A stretch of DNA of 64,000 nt from Nocardia uniformis NBRC 13702. Lineage in GTDB: Bacteria > Actinomycetota > Actinomycetes > Mycobacteriales > Mycobacteriaceae. Where the stretch lies: positions 122,774 to 186,773 of the forward strand of contig NZ_BDCE01000067.1 of assembly GCF_001613345.1 (NCBI RefSeq). The letters are read 5' to 3'. The notes under the pieces were generated by a model that was not told the DNA's origin, made no database searches, and worked only from the letters and a program-made list of their open reading frames with translations. A program made the position numbers and the translations under genes. Shown in pieces: positions 7,454 to 15,703 of the stretch (position 1 is the first letter of the stretch; every line of letters begins with the position of its first letter).

Positions 7454-8509
7454 ATGATCGTGATCCAGGACCTCCCGGACCGACCGCGGCGCTCGGTGCG
7501 AGCAGCAGTCACCCCCAGCCCGCCGACCGGACCCGAGACTTCGGCGCGCACCGGACATACGACGACGCCCGGCGCGGCCGTGGCGCGCCCGGTGCACGCC
7601 GCAACCCTCGCCGACACCGCGGCGCGCACCGGGCAATCCGTCGCATCGACACGGGCAGGGCAGGACGCCCCGCACTCCAGCACGCCGCTGGTGGACGGGC
7701 AGCAGACCGCATCCGCCACCGAGCCGCCGACCGCAACGCGCCGGGTAACCACCACCGGCTCGAGCACCCGCCCGCAACCTTCTCCCTCGGGGACACCGAT
7801 CCGGCGCGGCGGTCTACTCGCAGCCGCTGCCGCAGTCCTGCTGGCCGCCACCGCCATCACCGCGCCCACCGCGGCGGCAACAGCAGGTGATTCGAATCCG
7901 GCTGCCGCAGCCGCGATCACGGAGAACACCGAGAACACCGAGAACACTGCCGCGCGTACCGCGATTGAGGCACTGACCTCGCCGGACCAAGCCACGGCCG
8001 CGATTCCGGCCGACTTCGCCGCCGGCGCCGGCTACCAGCCGACCATCGAGCAAGGCCTCCTGGTCAATCCCGACGGTGAATGCTCCTCCCCCGTCCCGCT
8101 GCCCGCTGAGTTCGAGATCACCTGCAAGGCACATGATCTCGGTTACGACCTGCTCCGCTACGCGGATTCGCGCGGCCAGCCGCTCACCGCCTGGGCCCGC
8201 CAGGCCCTCGACGCCACCTTCGAACAGCGCATGCACGCCGCCTGCACCACCCGCGCCAATACGGTCTCCCGCACCGGCTGCCAGGCCATGGCCAGTATCG
8301 CCAATACCTTCGTCGATCTGAATTCCCGCCGCCAGGGCTACGGCCCTCCGGTCAACGAATCCCGTTCCAACACCACCGAATCCGAGCCGCGGGTGCACGC
8401 GGCCGCCGCCATCCCCGTCGCGGGATCAGCGCTGGCGTTCGCCGGATTCGCCGCCCGCAGCACCCGCCGCCGCCTCAACCACACTGCGCCGCAGGAGGTC
8501 TCCGCATGA
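7454..8509 (+). CDS. prokaryotic phospholipase A2-like membrane-anchored or exported protein
   Basis: 351 residues from ATG 7454. A Thr/Pro/Ala-rich N-terminus of about 115 residues is followed by one hydrophobic segment (about 119-142). After a short acidic linker with a triple ENT repeat comes a domain with ECSSPVP, CKAHDLGYDLLRY (His227-Asp228), ACTTRANTVSRTGC and a C-terminal helix. The C-x2-HD-x-GY pattern matches the bacterial secreted phospholipase A2 fold, with His-Asp as catalytic pair. A second hydrophobic stretch lies near the C-terminus. The long N-terminus before the membrane segment is unusual for a secreted PLA2, so the start may be further downstream. Its stop overlaps the next ATG (ATGA), implying coupled synthesis with the hydrolase. 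Confidence 0.7.
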   Translation: MIVIQDLPDRPRRSVRAAVTPSPPTGPETSARTGHTTTPGAAVARPVHAATLADTAARTGQSVASTRAGQDAPHSSTPLVDGQQTASATEPPTATRRVTTTGSSTRPQPSPSGTPIRRGGLLAAAAAVLLAATAITAPTAAATAGDSNPAAAAAITENTENTENTAARTAIEALTSPDQATAAIPADFAAGAGYQPTIEQGLLVNPDGECSSPVPLPAEFEITCKAHDLGYDLLRYADSRGQPLTAWARQALDATFEQRMHAACTTRANTVSRTGCQAMASIANTFVDLNSRRQGYGPPVNESRSNTTESEPRVHAAAAIPVAGSALAFAGFAARSTRRRLNHTAPQEVSA

Positions 8510-10377
8510 GCACCGCGTCCGATACGCGCGGAACGCCTGCCGATCCGCGGTGCGAATCGGCAGGCCCCGACCCGACCGCCCCGATACGACAGCCGGGCCG
8601 GACGACAACGGGGCGCGGTCGGATCACCCGGCCGCCCACCGTGCACGGCATCGAAGCGAAACACAACGGCGCCGATGACGGTGCCGTCGAAACAGTTACC
8701 GATCCCCGGCGTGAATCAGCCGCATCCGACGCGACAGCACCGGTACCGGGCCGGACCGCGGGGCCCGCCCGGAACACCCGACAGCCCACTGGGCGGGACC
8801 CCGAGCCGACACCTGGCGGCACCGAGTCCGGAGCCATCGAATCGCCTCTCGCATCCACGAATACCGCTGGGGGTCGGCCCGCCACCGGACAGCAGTCCCG
8901 GTATGCGGGAAGTCGACGGGGAACCACTGAAGGAGTTCAGCCCCAACCGGTTACGCCACGACGCGTGGGCAGCGTCCGAATGCGGCACCGGGCGGCTTCC
9001 GCCGAGCGCGGAGAGGAAGCCGCGCGGCTGCGCCGGATAAGCATCGGCACTATCGCACCGCGAGTCGGCACCACGATGGGGATCGTCTTGGGCGTTCTCG
9101 CATCGCTCGCGCCTGGATTGCTACCGCGCACGCCGTCGGCTCAGGCGATAGTCACCGGACTACTGGCCGCCATCGGGTTGGGAATCGCCGGGGTGGTTCG
9201 TTTCGTGCTGCGGCGGAGCGGAATCGATGTCGACGCGGTGTTCGCGCGATATCGGCTCTGGGCGCTCGCGGTCGGGGTTGTCGCGGTGGGTGCGATGGCC
9301 GGGTACGCCGAGTATTGGCAGTCGCGGTTGCGGGATGTCATGGGGGTGGCCCCGGTCGGCGCCGGATATTGGTTGCAGTGTCTGCTGGGAGCGACGCTCA
9401 TCGGTGGGGTGCTGGTGGGAGTCGCACGCGGAATACGGTGGCTGATACGGCGATTGGGCCGGAAGCGGAGTGTGGTGGTGGCCGCTGTATTGGCGGTGGC
9501 GGTGCAGTTCGCGGCGATACCGGCGGTGATCGAGTGGCGGCAATCGGCTTATGCCGCCGCGAACGCGGCGCTGGAACCCGGCGTCAGTCAGCCGATTTCC
9601 GGCACTCGATCAGGTAGTCCGGTTTCCACGGTCAGTTGGCCTTCGCTGGGGGCGCAGGGGCGGCGGTTCGTGGCCGGCACACCGACCCGGGCGGTTCGCG
9701 TCTATGTCGGCCTGGATTCGGCCCCGGATCTTAATACCCGAGTGGCACTGGCGCTGCGGGAGTTGGAGCGCTCCGGCGGCCTGGAGCGCGCGAATCTGGT
9801 GGTGACCATTCCGACCGGATCCGGCTGGATCGATGCCGAGGCCGCCGCCGGACTGGACGATCGCTTCGACGGCGATGTCGCACTGGTCGGCATGCAGTAT
9901 TCGTCGGCCCCCAGCTGGGCCACCTTCCTCTTCGGCCGCACGGCCGCCGAACAATCGGCGCAGGCGCTCTTCACCGCCATCGAAGAGCGCCTGTCCACCC
10001 TCCCCCGTGCCCCGAAGCTCTACGTCTACGGCCAGAGTCTCGGCGCGGTCGGCGGTCATTCGATCTTCACCGATAATGCCGACCAGGACCGTCGCACCTG
10101 TGCTGCGCTCTGGGCGGGTCCGCCCGCGGGCCGCGCACATCACGGCGGTGCGACGGTTCTCGCCAATGCCTCCGACCCGGTCGTGCACTGGTCCCCGTCG
10201 CTGCTGTGGCGCGCACCGGATCTCACCGGCACCCGTCCCGACGCCCCTGTCCCGCAATGGCTCCCGATCCTCAGCTTCCTACAGACCAGCGCCGATCTAC
10301 TCGGCGCGTTGGATGCTCCCACCGGGCACGGCCACCGCTACGGCCCCGATCAGGGCACCCTGCTCGGCGGCTGCTGA
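8506..10377 (+). CDS. membrane alpha/beta-hydrolase (DUF2319/Abhydrolase_9-like)
   Basis: 623 residues. A polar, apparently disordered N-terminus (1-165) leads into several membrane helices (about 185-345), then a soluble C-terminal domain. That domain has YVYGQSLGAVGG, a GxSxG-type nucleophile elbow with Ser about 511, and later acidic and His residues (ASDPVVHW, GHGHRYGPDQG) that could complete a triad. The arrangement fits the actinobacterial family of integral-membrane alpha/beta hydrolases. The ATG overlaps the PLA2-like stop, so the pair is probably one lipid-directed unit. The TGA stop is the first part of repeat R2, which begins at 10374. Confidence 0.75.
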   Translation: MSTASDTRGTPADPRCESAGPDPTAPIRQPGRTTTGRGRITRPPTVHGIEAKHNGADDGAVETVTDPRRESAASDATAPVPGRTAGPARNTRQPTGRDPEPTPGGTESGAIESPLASTNTAGGRPATGQQSRYAGSRRGTTEGVQPQPVTPRRVGSVRMRHRAASAERGEEAARLRRISIGTIAPRVGTTMGIVLGVLASLAPGLLPRTPSAQAIVTGLLAAIGLGIAGVVRFVLRRSGIDVDAVFARYRLWALAVGVVAVGAMAGYAEYWQSRLRDVMGVAPVGAGYWLQCLLGATLIGGVLVGVARGIRWLIRRLGRKRSVVVAAVLAVAVQFAAIPAVIEWRQSAYAAANAALEPGVSQPISGTRSGSPVSTVSWPSLGAQGRRFVAGTPTRAVRVYVGLDSAPDLNTRVALALRELERSGGLERANLVVTIPTGSGWIDAEAAAGLDDRFDGDVALVGMQYSSAPSWATFLFGRTAAEQSAQALFTAIEERLSTLPRAPKLYVYGQSLGAVGGHSIFTDNADQDRRTCAALWAGPPAGRAHHGGATVLANASDPVVHWSPSLLWRAPDLTGTRPDAPVPQWLPILSFLQTSADLLGALDAPTGHGHRYGPDQGTLLGGC

Positions 10378-10518
10378 GTGGGTGGTCGGAGGTACCGCAC
10401 GTTTCGTGACCGAACCGCGCCGTCATCCCGACGCGCTTCCGGCCAGGATGCACACTGTGCGGTGCTATTCGGGTGTGGATTCCGGCCACAAGCACGCCGG
10501 AATGACGAGGGGCTTGCG
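10374..10518 (+). repeat. 150-bp inverted-repeat element, copy R2
   Basis: Begins CTGAGTGGGTGGTCGG, so its second to fourth bases are the TGA stop of the hydrolase gene. It ends just before the stop of the convergent TetR gene at 10520. The core has GTCATCCCGACGCGCTTCC on the left and GTGGATTCCGGCC with GCACGCCGGAATGACG on the right. It fills the entire convergent gap. Confidence 0.8.
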
Positions 10519-10519
10519 C

Positions 10520-11128
10520 TCAGGGCTTCTGATCAGGCGCTTGGGCGGTGAAGTGGGCGAGCGCCGCGTCCACCACCGCGTCGGCGTAATCGTCGGTGAG
10601 ATTGCCGAGGCCGAGGGTCCAGCGGCTCTGCACGGGGCCGAGTAGCAGGTCCAGGGCCAGTTCGATATTCGTGTCAGGGCGCAACTGCCCGGCCGCGACG
10701 GCCGCCGTCAGGCGGTCGGCGATGGCGGCGCGTTCCGGGAGCAGGAGTCGTTCGCGATAGGTGGCGGCCAAATCGGAATCCTGTTGGAGTTCGATGAGCA
10801 TGGCCCGCAGAAAGCTCTCGAAAACGGGATCGGTGAGCGCGACGACCGTTCCACGCAGCAGCGTCCGGAGGTCGGTGCGAATATCGCCGGTATCGGGCAG
10901 CGCCAACCCGTCGGGCCCGGCATTCCTATCGAGCATCGCGTCGAAGACGACCGACCCCTTGGACGGCCACCAGCGGTAGATCGTCTGTTTGCCCACACCT
11001 GCCCGGGCGGCAATGGCCTCGATACTCAACTTCCCATAGGGCAGCTCACCGATCAGTTCGGTCGTGGCGGCGAGGATGGCAGCGCGAGCGCGCTCGCTGC
11101 GGCGCGCCACACTCGGGGTCTCGGGCAT
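10520..11128 (-). CDS. TetR-family regulator
   Basis: 202 residues from ATG 11128 (MPETPSVARRSERAR). An upstream ATG would add ten residues but runs through likely promoter sequence. The N-terminal HTH has ILAATTELIGELPYG, IEAIAARAGVGKQTIYRWW. The C-terminal ligand domain is of the TetR_C type common beside SDR genes. Divergent from the SDR at 11240, with two related palindromes between them, so it probably represses the SDR and itself. Confidence 0.88.
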   Translation of the reverse strand: MPETPSVARRSERARAAILAATTELIGELPYGKLSIEAIAARAGVGKQTIYRWWPSKGSVVFDAMLDRNAGPDGLALPDTGDIRTDLRTLLRGTVVALTDPVFESFLRAMLIELQQDSDLAATYRERLLLPERAAIADRLTAAVAAGQLRPDTNIELALDLLLGPVQSRWTLGLGNLTDDYADAVVDAALAHFTAQAPDQKP

Positions 11129-11148
11129 GAGTGCATGGTACCACTGCA

Positions 11149-11170
11149 CGAGACGCAACGTATCGTCTTG
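11149..11170. promoter_or_regulatory. imperfect palindrome, candidate TetR operator 1
   Basis: CGAGACG-N8-CGTCTTG, six of seven positions complementary, just upstream of the TetR start. The half-site matches the perfect palindrome at 11206-11222. A TTGACA at 11168-11173 overlaps its right arm and could be a -35 box for the SDR. Confidence 0.5.
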
Positions 11171-11205
11171 ACATGACGCTCATCGCTTGGCACAGTTGCT
11201 TAAAA

Positions 11206-11222
11206 CGAGACGGAGCGTCTCG
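11206..11222. promoter_or_regulatory. perfect palindrome, candidate TetR operator 2
   Basis: CGAGACG-GAG-CGTCTCG, 7-bp perfect arms, directly before the SDR ribosome site (AGAGGAAG at about 11228). Binding here would block SDR expression. Confidence 0.6.
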
Positions 11223-11239
11223 CCATGAGAGGAAGTGCG

Positions 11240-12127
11240 ATGACTCGAACCTGGTTCATTACCGGCGCAAACCGCGGCCTCGGCCGCGCCTTCACCATGG
11301 CCGCCCTGGCCGCAGGTGATCGTGTCGTCGCGACGGCCCGTGATCCCCGCACCATGGACGACCTCACCGATGAGCGACTGACGGTGCTGCCCTTGGATGT
11401 TCGCGACCGGGAGAGCGTATTCGCCACCGTGGCGGCCGCATTCGACAAGTCCGGCAGCATCGACGTCATCGTCAACAATGCCGGATACGGCCTGGTCGGC
11501 GCGCTCGAAGAACTCACCGAAGCGCAGATCCGCGATCAGATGGACACCAACTTCTATGGCGCGCTGTGGGTCTCGCAGGCCGCGACGCCCTACCTGCGCG
11601 CCCAGGGCTCCGGCCACATCGTGCAGATCTCCACGGTCGGCGCGGTGGGCTCACTACCGCTGTTCAGCATCTACAACGCCAGCAAGTGGGCGCTGGAGGG
11701 TCTCAGCTCCTCACTCGCGGATGAGCTGCGCCCCTTCGGAATCGCGGTCACCATGGCGCAGATGGGCGGCTTCGACACCGATTGGGCCAAGTCGAGTATG
11801 AAGTTCCCCGAGGGCCTACCGGCCTACCAGGGGCTGCGCGAGGGCATTCTCGGCATGCCGGATTACCCGGACCGGTCGGCCGCACCGGAAGTCGGCGAGA
11901 CGGAGTCCGAGACCGAGACCGACGGCAGCACCGACGCCGACGAGAATGCCGAATGGGTCGAAGCCGCGCCGGAAGTCGGCGCGGCGGGCCTGCTCGCATT
12001 GGTGAACGACCCGAATCCACCGCTGCGCAAGATCATCGGCCCGGGAGCCCAGGAAATGGTCGCCATGGCCCTCGACCAACGCCGCCAGGACTACGTTCGG
12101 GACCCGGAATTCACCTGGCCCGCATAG
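11240..12127 (+). CDS. short-chain dehydrogenase/reductase with acidic insertion
   Basis: 295 residues. ATG 11240 is chosen because AGAGGAAG lies six bases upstream; an ATG at 11225 precedes that site and is unlikely. The Rossmann motif is TGANRGLG, then NNAG and the catalytic YNASK, with a Ser in ISTVGAVGS. This is a classical NAD(P)-dependent SDR of unknown substrate. Around residues 215-250 there is an Asp/Glu/Thr-rich insertion (GETESETETDGSTDADENAE) flanked on both sides by AAPEVG, which looks like an internal duplication or low-complexity expansion. Divergent from and probably controlled by the TetR gene. Confidence 0.88.
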   Translation: MTRTWFITGANRGLGRAFTMAALAAGDRVVATARDPRTMDDLTDERLTVLPLDVRDRESVFATVAAAFDKSGSIDVIVNNAGYGLVGALEELTEAQIRDQMDTNFYGALWVSQAATPYLRAQGSGHIVQISTVGAVGSLPLFSIYNASKWALEGLSSSLADELRPFGIAVTMAQMGGFDTDWAKSSMKFPEGLPAYQGLREGILGMPDYPDRSAAPEVGETESETETDGSTDADENAEWVEAAPEVGAAGLLALVNDPNPPLRKIIGPGAQEMVAMALDQRRQDYVRDPEFTWPA

Positions 12128-12131
12128 CACG

Positions 12132-12209
12132 CCGTCATTCCGAGCTGTCATTCCGAGCCTTCATTTCGAACCGTCACAACGGGCTGTCACAACGGGCCGT
12201 CATACCGGC
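12132..12209. repeat. six 13-bp tandem units
   Basis: Consecutive 13-bp units at 12132, 12145, 12158, 12171, 12184 and 12197, alternating CCGTCATTCCGAG-like and CTGTCACAACGGG-like forms. The last unit is the start of the inverted-repeat core R4. Confidence 0.6.
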
Positions 12210-12275
12210 GTGTCTTTGGCCGGAATCCACACTTCCGCAGCAGTGGATCCCGGCCAAAGGCACGCCGGGATGATG
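12199..12275. repeat. inverted-repeat core element R4
   Basis: Core-only relative of the 150-bp family: GTCATACCGGCGTG...GGCCGGAATCCAC on the left, GTGGATCCCGGCC...GCACGCCGGGATGAT on the right. The flanks seen in R1-R3 are missing. Confidence 0.7.
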
Positions 12276-12327
12276 AAAGAACGGTACCGGGATGGCGAGA
12301 GGACGGTACCGATGTGAGCCGCCGCTG

Positions 12328-12371
12328 AACGCCGGAACCCCTTTCGCGATCGCGAAAGGGGTTCCGGCGTT
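12328..12371. terminator. perfect 44-bp palindrome, probable gatCA terminator
   Basis: A perfect inverted repeat with 22-bp arms starting AACGCCGGAACCCC and meeting at CGCGATCGCG. It lies 12 bp beyond the gatA stop. There is no strong T-run, which is common for actinobacterial terminators. It could work in both directions. Confidence 0.75.
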
Positions 12372-12383
12372 GATAGTTTCAGG

Positions 12384-13907
12384 TCAGGCGATAGCCCCGC
12401 GAGCGGCCTCGTACGCCGCACCGACCCGGTACAACCGGTCATCGGCCAGCGCCGGCGCCATGATCTGCAGCCCCACCGGCATGCCGTCGTCCTGACTCAG
12501 CCCGGATGGCACCGACATGGCGCAGTGCCCGGCCAGGTTGGTCGGCAGGGTGCACAGGTCGGACAGGTACATGGCGAGCGGATCGTTGACCTTCTCGCCC
12601 AGCTTCCACGGCGTGAACGGACTGGTCGGCGAGACCAATACATCGACTGACTCGTAGGCCTTGTCGAAGTCCTGCGCGATAAGGGTCCGGACCTTCAAGG
12701 CCTGACCGTAGTAGGCGTCGTAATAGCCCGACGACAGCGCGTAGGTACCGATCATGATGCGGCGCTTGACCTCCGGACCGAAACCGGCCTCGCGGGACAG
12801 CGACATCACCTGGTCGGCCGAATGCGAACCGTCGTCGCCGACCCGCAGGCCGTACCGCATGGCATCGAAGCGAGCCAGGTTGGACGACACCTCGGACGGC
12901 AGGATGAGGTAGTAGGAGGCCAGCGCGTACTCGAAGTGCGGGCACGACACCTCGACGACCTCGGCACCCAGATCCTTCAACTGCGCGACGGCGGCGTCGA
13001 AGGAGGAGATCACGCCGGGCTGGTAGTTGTCGGAGTGCAGTTCCTTGACCACACCGACCTTCACACCGGCCAGATCGCCCTTGGCGCCCTCGCGAGCGGC
13101 GGCGACCACCGGCGGCACCGGCACATTGCGCGAGGTGGAGTCACGCGGGTCGTAGCCGGCGATCACCTCGTGCAGCAGCGCGGTGTCCAGGACGGTGCGA
13201 CCACACGGGCCGCCCTGATCCAGCGACGACGCGCACGCCACGAGTCCGTAACGCGAGACGGTGCCGTACGTGGGCTTGGTGCCGACGGTCGCGGTCACGG
13301 CCGCGGGCTGCCGAATCGAACCACCGGTATCGGTGCCGATGGCCAGCGGTGCCTGGTACGAGGCCAGCGCGGCCGCCGAACCACCACCGGAGCCGCCGGG
13401 AATCCGGCTGTGGTCCCACGGGTTCCGGGTCGGCCCGTATGCCGAGTTCTCGGTGGAGGAGCCCATGGCGAACTCGTCCATATTGGTCTTGCCGAGAATC
13501 GGGATTCCGGCGGCACGCAGTCGCGCGGTCACCGTCGCGTCATACGGCGAGACCCAACCCTCGAGCATTTTCGACCCGCAGGTGGTCGGCGCATCGGTGG
13601 TGGTGAAGACGTCTTTCAGCGCCAAGGGCACACCGGCGAGCGGCGAGGCGACCGTACCGGCGGCAATGGACTTGTCCACTTCGGCGGCCGCGAGCAGCGC
13701 CTCTTCGCCGGAAACATGCAGGAAGGCATTGATCTCGCCGTCGACCTCGGCAATGCGCTGAATGTGCGCCTCGGTCACCTCCACGGAGGAGACCTCACGG
13801 GCATGGATCCGGTCCGCGAGCTCGGAGGCGGACAGTTTGGTCAGGTCACGCCCACCCGAGCCCCGACCGCCATCCCCCACGGAATCACTACGTGATGATG
13901 TAGTCAT
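12384..13907 (-). CDS. gatA: glutamyl-tRNA(Gln)/aspartyl-tRNA(Asn) amidotransferase subunit A
   Basis: 507 residues, an amidase-signature enzyme. It releases ammonia from glutamine for transamidation of misacylated Glu-tRNA(Gln) or Asp-tRNA(Asn) in the GatCAB complex. The Ser-cisSer-Lys triad is visible as K98 (ALKDVF), S173 (GGSGGGSAAA) and S197 (GTDTGGSIRQP). The ATG start overlaps the gatC TGA by one base, with GGGGAGGAC upstream. Length is normal for the family apart from a short Gly/Ser-rich extension at residues 1-20. gatB is not in the window. Confidence 0.97.
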   Translation of the reverse strand: MTTSSRSDSVGDGGRGSGGRDLTKLSASELADRIHAREVSSVEVTEAHIQRIAEVDGEINAFLHVSGEEALLAAAEVDKSIAAGTVASPLAGVPLALKDVFTTTDAPTTCGSKMLEGWVSPYDATVTARLRAAGIPILGKTNMDEFAMGSSTENSAYGPTRNPWDHSRIPGGSGGGSAAALASYQAPLAIGTDTGGSIRQPAAVTATVGTKPTYGTVSRYGLVACASSLDQGGPCGRTVLDTALLHEVIAGYDPRDSTSRNVPVPPVVAAAREGAKGDLAGVKVGVVKELHSDNYQPGVISSFDAAVAQLKDLGAEVVEVSCPHFEYALASYYLILPSEVSSNLARFDAMRYGLRVGDDGSHSADQVMSLSREAGFGPEVKRRIMIGTYALSSGYYDAYYGQALKVRTLIAQDFDKAYESVDVLVSPTSPFTPWKLGEKVNDPLAMYLSDLCTLPTNLAGHCAMSVPSGLSQDDGMPVGLQIMAPALADDRLYRVGAAYEAARGAIA

Positions 13908-14203
13908 CAGTCCTCCCCCAGAATCTGCGGAACCAGGAACCGCTGTTCCTCTTCGGCGGGAGCACCGGACAGCGCTTCCTCAGGGGTGAGGCAGGGCAGA
14001 ACCTCGTCCGGACGGGTCACATTGGTCGCCGGATTCGGCGACGCGGTGGCCGGGACATCGGCGGCAGCGACTTCGGAGATGGCCTTGACGTGGGTCAGAA
14101 TCGAATCCAGCTGACCGGCGTACAGGTCCAGTTCTTCCTCGGTCAGAGCGAGCCGAGACAACCGAGCGAGGTGTGCGACCTCGTCTCGAGAGATGGCGGG
14201 CAC
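13907..14203 (-). CDS. gatC: glutamyl-tRNA(Gln) amidotransferase subunit C
   Basis: 98 residues from GTG 14203, with AAAGGGG upstream. It carries the typical N-terminal helix pair (ISRDEVAHLARLSRLALTEE) and the later PNPATNVTRPDEV segment that wraps around GatA. Small non-catalytic stabilising subunit of GatCAB. Overlaps gatA at the stop/start. Confidence 0.96.
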   Translation of the reverse strand: MPAISRDEVAHLARLSRLALTEEELDLYAGQLDSILTHVKAISEVAAADVPATASPNPATNVTRPDEVLPCLTPEEALSGAPAEEEQRFLVPQILGED

Positions 14204-14445
14204 CGCGGGACCCCTTTCGCGTGGTTCTAGCTTGGTGATTCGGCCATGGACAGCCTAGCGACTAGCGTGGGGCCGCCCGTCACAGGACCGGATCGCTGCG
14301 CGGATGCTCAATAGCCGCCACAATGAAGAGTGGCCCACATCACCGAAAGTCCTTCGAGTCGATAACTATCACTCGGGGGTGTAAGTATTGCCAGACTCGG
14401 GTACTCGTCGCAGGGTCTCGGTCGCATAGGAAAGAAGGAAAGCAC

Positions 14446-15096
14446 GTGTCTTATCTGCTCCGCGTGCAACTTCCGGATCGCCCAGGAAGTCTCGGCTCGC
14501 TCGCACTCGCGCTGGGCTCGGTCGGCGCCGACATCCTCTCGCTGGATGTCGTCGAACGAGGCGACGGATTCGCGATCGACGACATCGTGGTGGAGGTGCC
14601 GTCCGGAGCTTTGCCGGACACCCTGATCACCGCTGCCGAATCGCTGGCCGACGTCCTCGTGGATTCGCTGCGCCCGTACTCCGGAATGCTCGACACCCAC
14701 CGGGAACTCGAGCTCATCGACCAGGTGGCCAGCGCACACGACGACCGGTTGCAGGTGCTGGTCGACGGGGTGCCGCGGGTGCTGCGGGTCGGTTGGAGCA
14801 CCGTCATCGATATGGGACCGTCCGGTGCGTACCGGGTGGTGGGCAGCCAGAGCGCGCCCTCGACCCAGGCGAGCGCGACCCCGTGGATGCCGCTCGAAAA
14901 GCCGTGCACCCTCGATACCGAAGCCGACTGGGTACCGCAGATCTGGAAGGATATGGACACCAAACTCGCCGCCGCACCGCTCGGCGATACGGGCAAGGTG
15001 CTATTGCTGGGCCGCCCCGGCGGACCGGATTTCCGGCCGTCCGAGGTGGCGCGACTGGGCTACCTGGCGGGCATTATCGCCACGGTGCTCGGCTGA
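14446..15096 (+). CDS. ACT-domain amino-acid-binding protein (Rv3013-like)
   Basis: 216 residues from GTG 14446, chosen for the preceding AAGAAGGAA. The N-terminal ACT domain (YLLRVQLPDRPGSLGSLA...GADILSLDVV) suggests a small-molecule, probably amino-acid, sensor. The C-terminal part (about 90-216) resembles a GAF-like or unassigned domain, with GKVLLLGRPGGPDFRPSEVARL near the end. It lies divergent from gatCA, between gatCA and ligA, as in mycobacteria. No enzymatic function is assigned. Confidence 0.8.
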   Translation: MSYLLRVQLPDRPGSLGSLALALGSVGADILSLDVVERGDGFAIDDIVVEVPSGALPDTLITAAESLADVLVDSLRPYSGMLDTHRELELIDQVASAHDDRLQVLVDGVPRVLRVGWSTVIDMGPSGAYRVVGSQSAPSTQASATPWMPLEKPCTLDTEADWVPQIWKDMDTKLAAAPLGDTGKVLLLGRPGGPDFRPSEVARLGYLAGIIATVLG

Positions 15097-15117
15097 TCCT
15101 TCGGAGCCGAAGCCGGT

Positions 15118-15624
15118 TCAGGACAGCGACATTCGCATGACCGTAAGCGGCGACCCGGCCATGGTGCGCCAATCACGCTCCGGTACATGAACGAAGCCGA
15201 GCCTGTCGTAGACGCGACGGGCATCGGCCATGGTCGCCATGGTGGTGAGTACGACGGCCTCGAACCCCTCGGCCCGCGCGATCTCGACGATCTTGCCGAC
15301 CAGGGCAGAACCGAGTCCGAGACCGCGCGCCCGCTTCGACACCGCGAGCATGCGGAATTCCAACTCGCCGACCCGGGCGATATCGGCGAACTCGGTGCCG
15401 GGCCGAGCGACTGTCACCGAACCGAGTACCTCCCCCTCACGCACCGCGACCAGGATCTCCGCTGTTCGCGCGCGTGTCGCGGTATCGGCAAGCTCTGTGA
15501 CATAGGAACTTTCGGGGTTCACATGCCCCTCGCCGACATACACGTCGACAGTCAGCGCCCCGACAGCCGCGAACTCGGCCGCCCGCGCATCCCGAATCTC
15601 GACATCCCCATTCCGCACACCCAT
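15118..15624 (-). CDS. GNAT-family N-acetyltransferase
   Basis: 168 residues from ATG 15624, preceded by GGAGATGAG. An open frame extends another 42 codons upstream but lacks conservation signals and runs toward the repeat array, so it is rejected. The acetyl-CoA-binding motif is MLAVSKRARGLGLGSALV, followed by ARRVYDRLGFVHVPERDW. Acyl acceptor unknown. Convergent with the ACT gene, 21 bp apart. Confidence 0.85.
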   Translation of the reverse strand: MGVRNGDVEIRDARAAEFAAVGALTVDVYVGEGHVNPESSYVTELADTATRARTAEILVAVREGEVLGSVTVARPGTEFADIARVGELEFRMLAVSKRARGLGLGSALVGKIVEIARAEGFEAVVLTTMATMADARRVYDRLGFVHVPERDWRTMAGSPLTVMRMSLS

Positions 15625-15703
15625 CTCATCTCCATCCGAACCCATTGCGGAACTCGAGCTTTCCCATGCGACGCCCGATACCCGTCGTTCCAACATGCCG
15701 CAA

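Noticed and set aside
12822..13895. 357-residue open frame on the plus strand
   Set aside because: Complementary to gatA; shadow frame.
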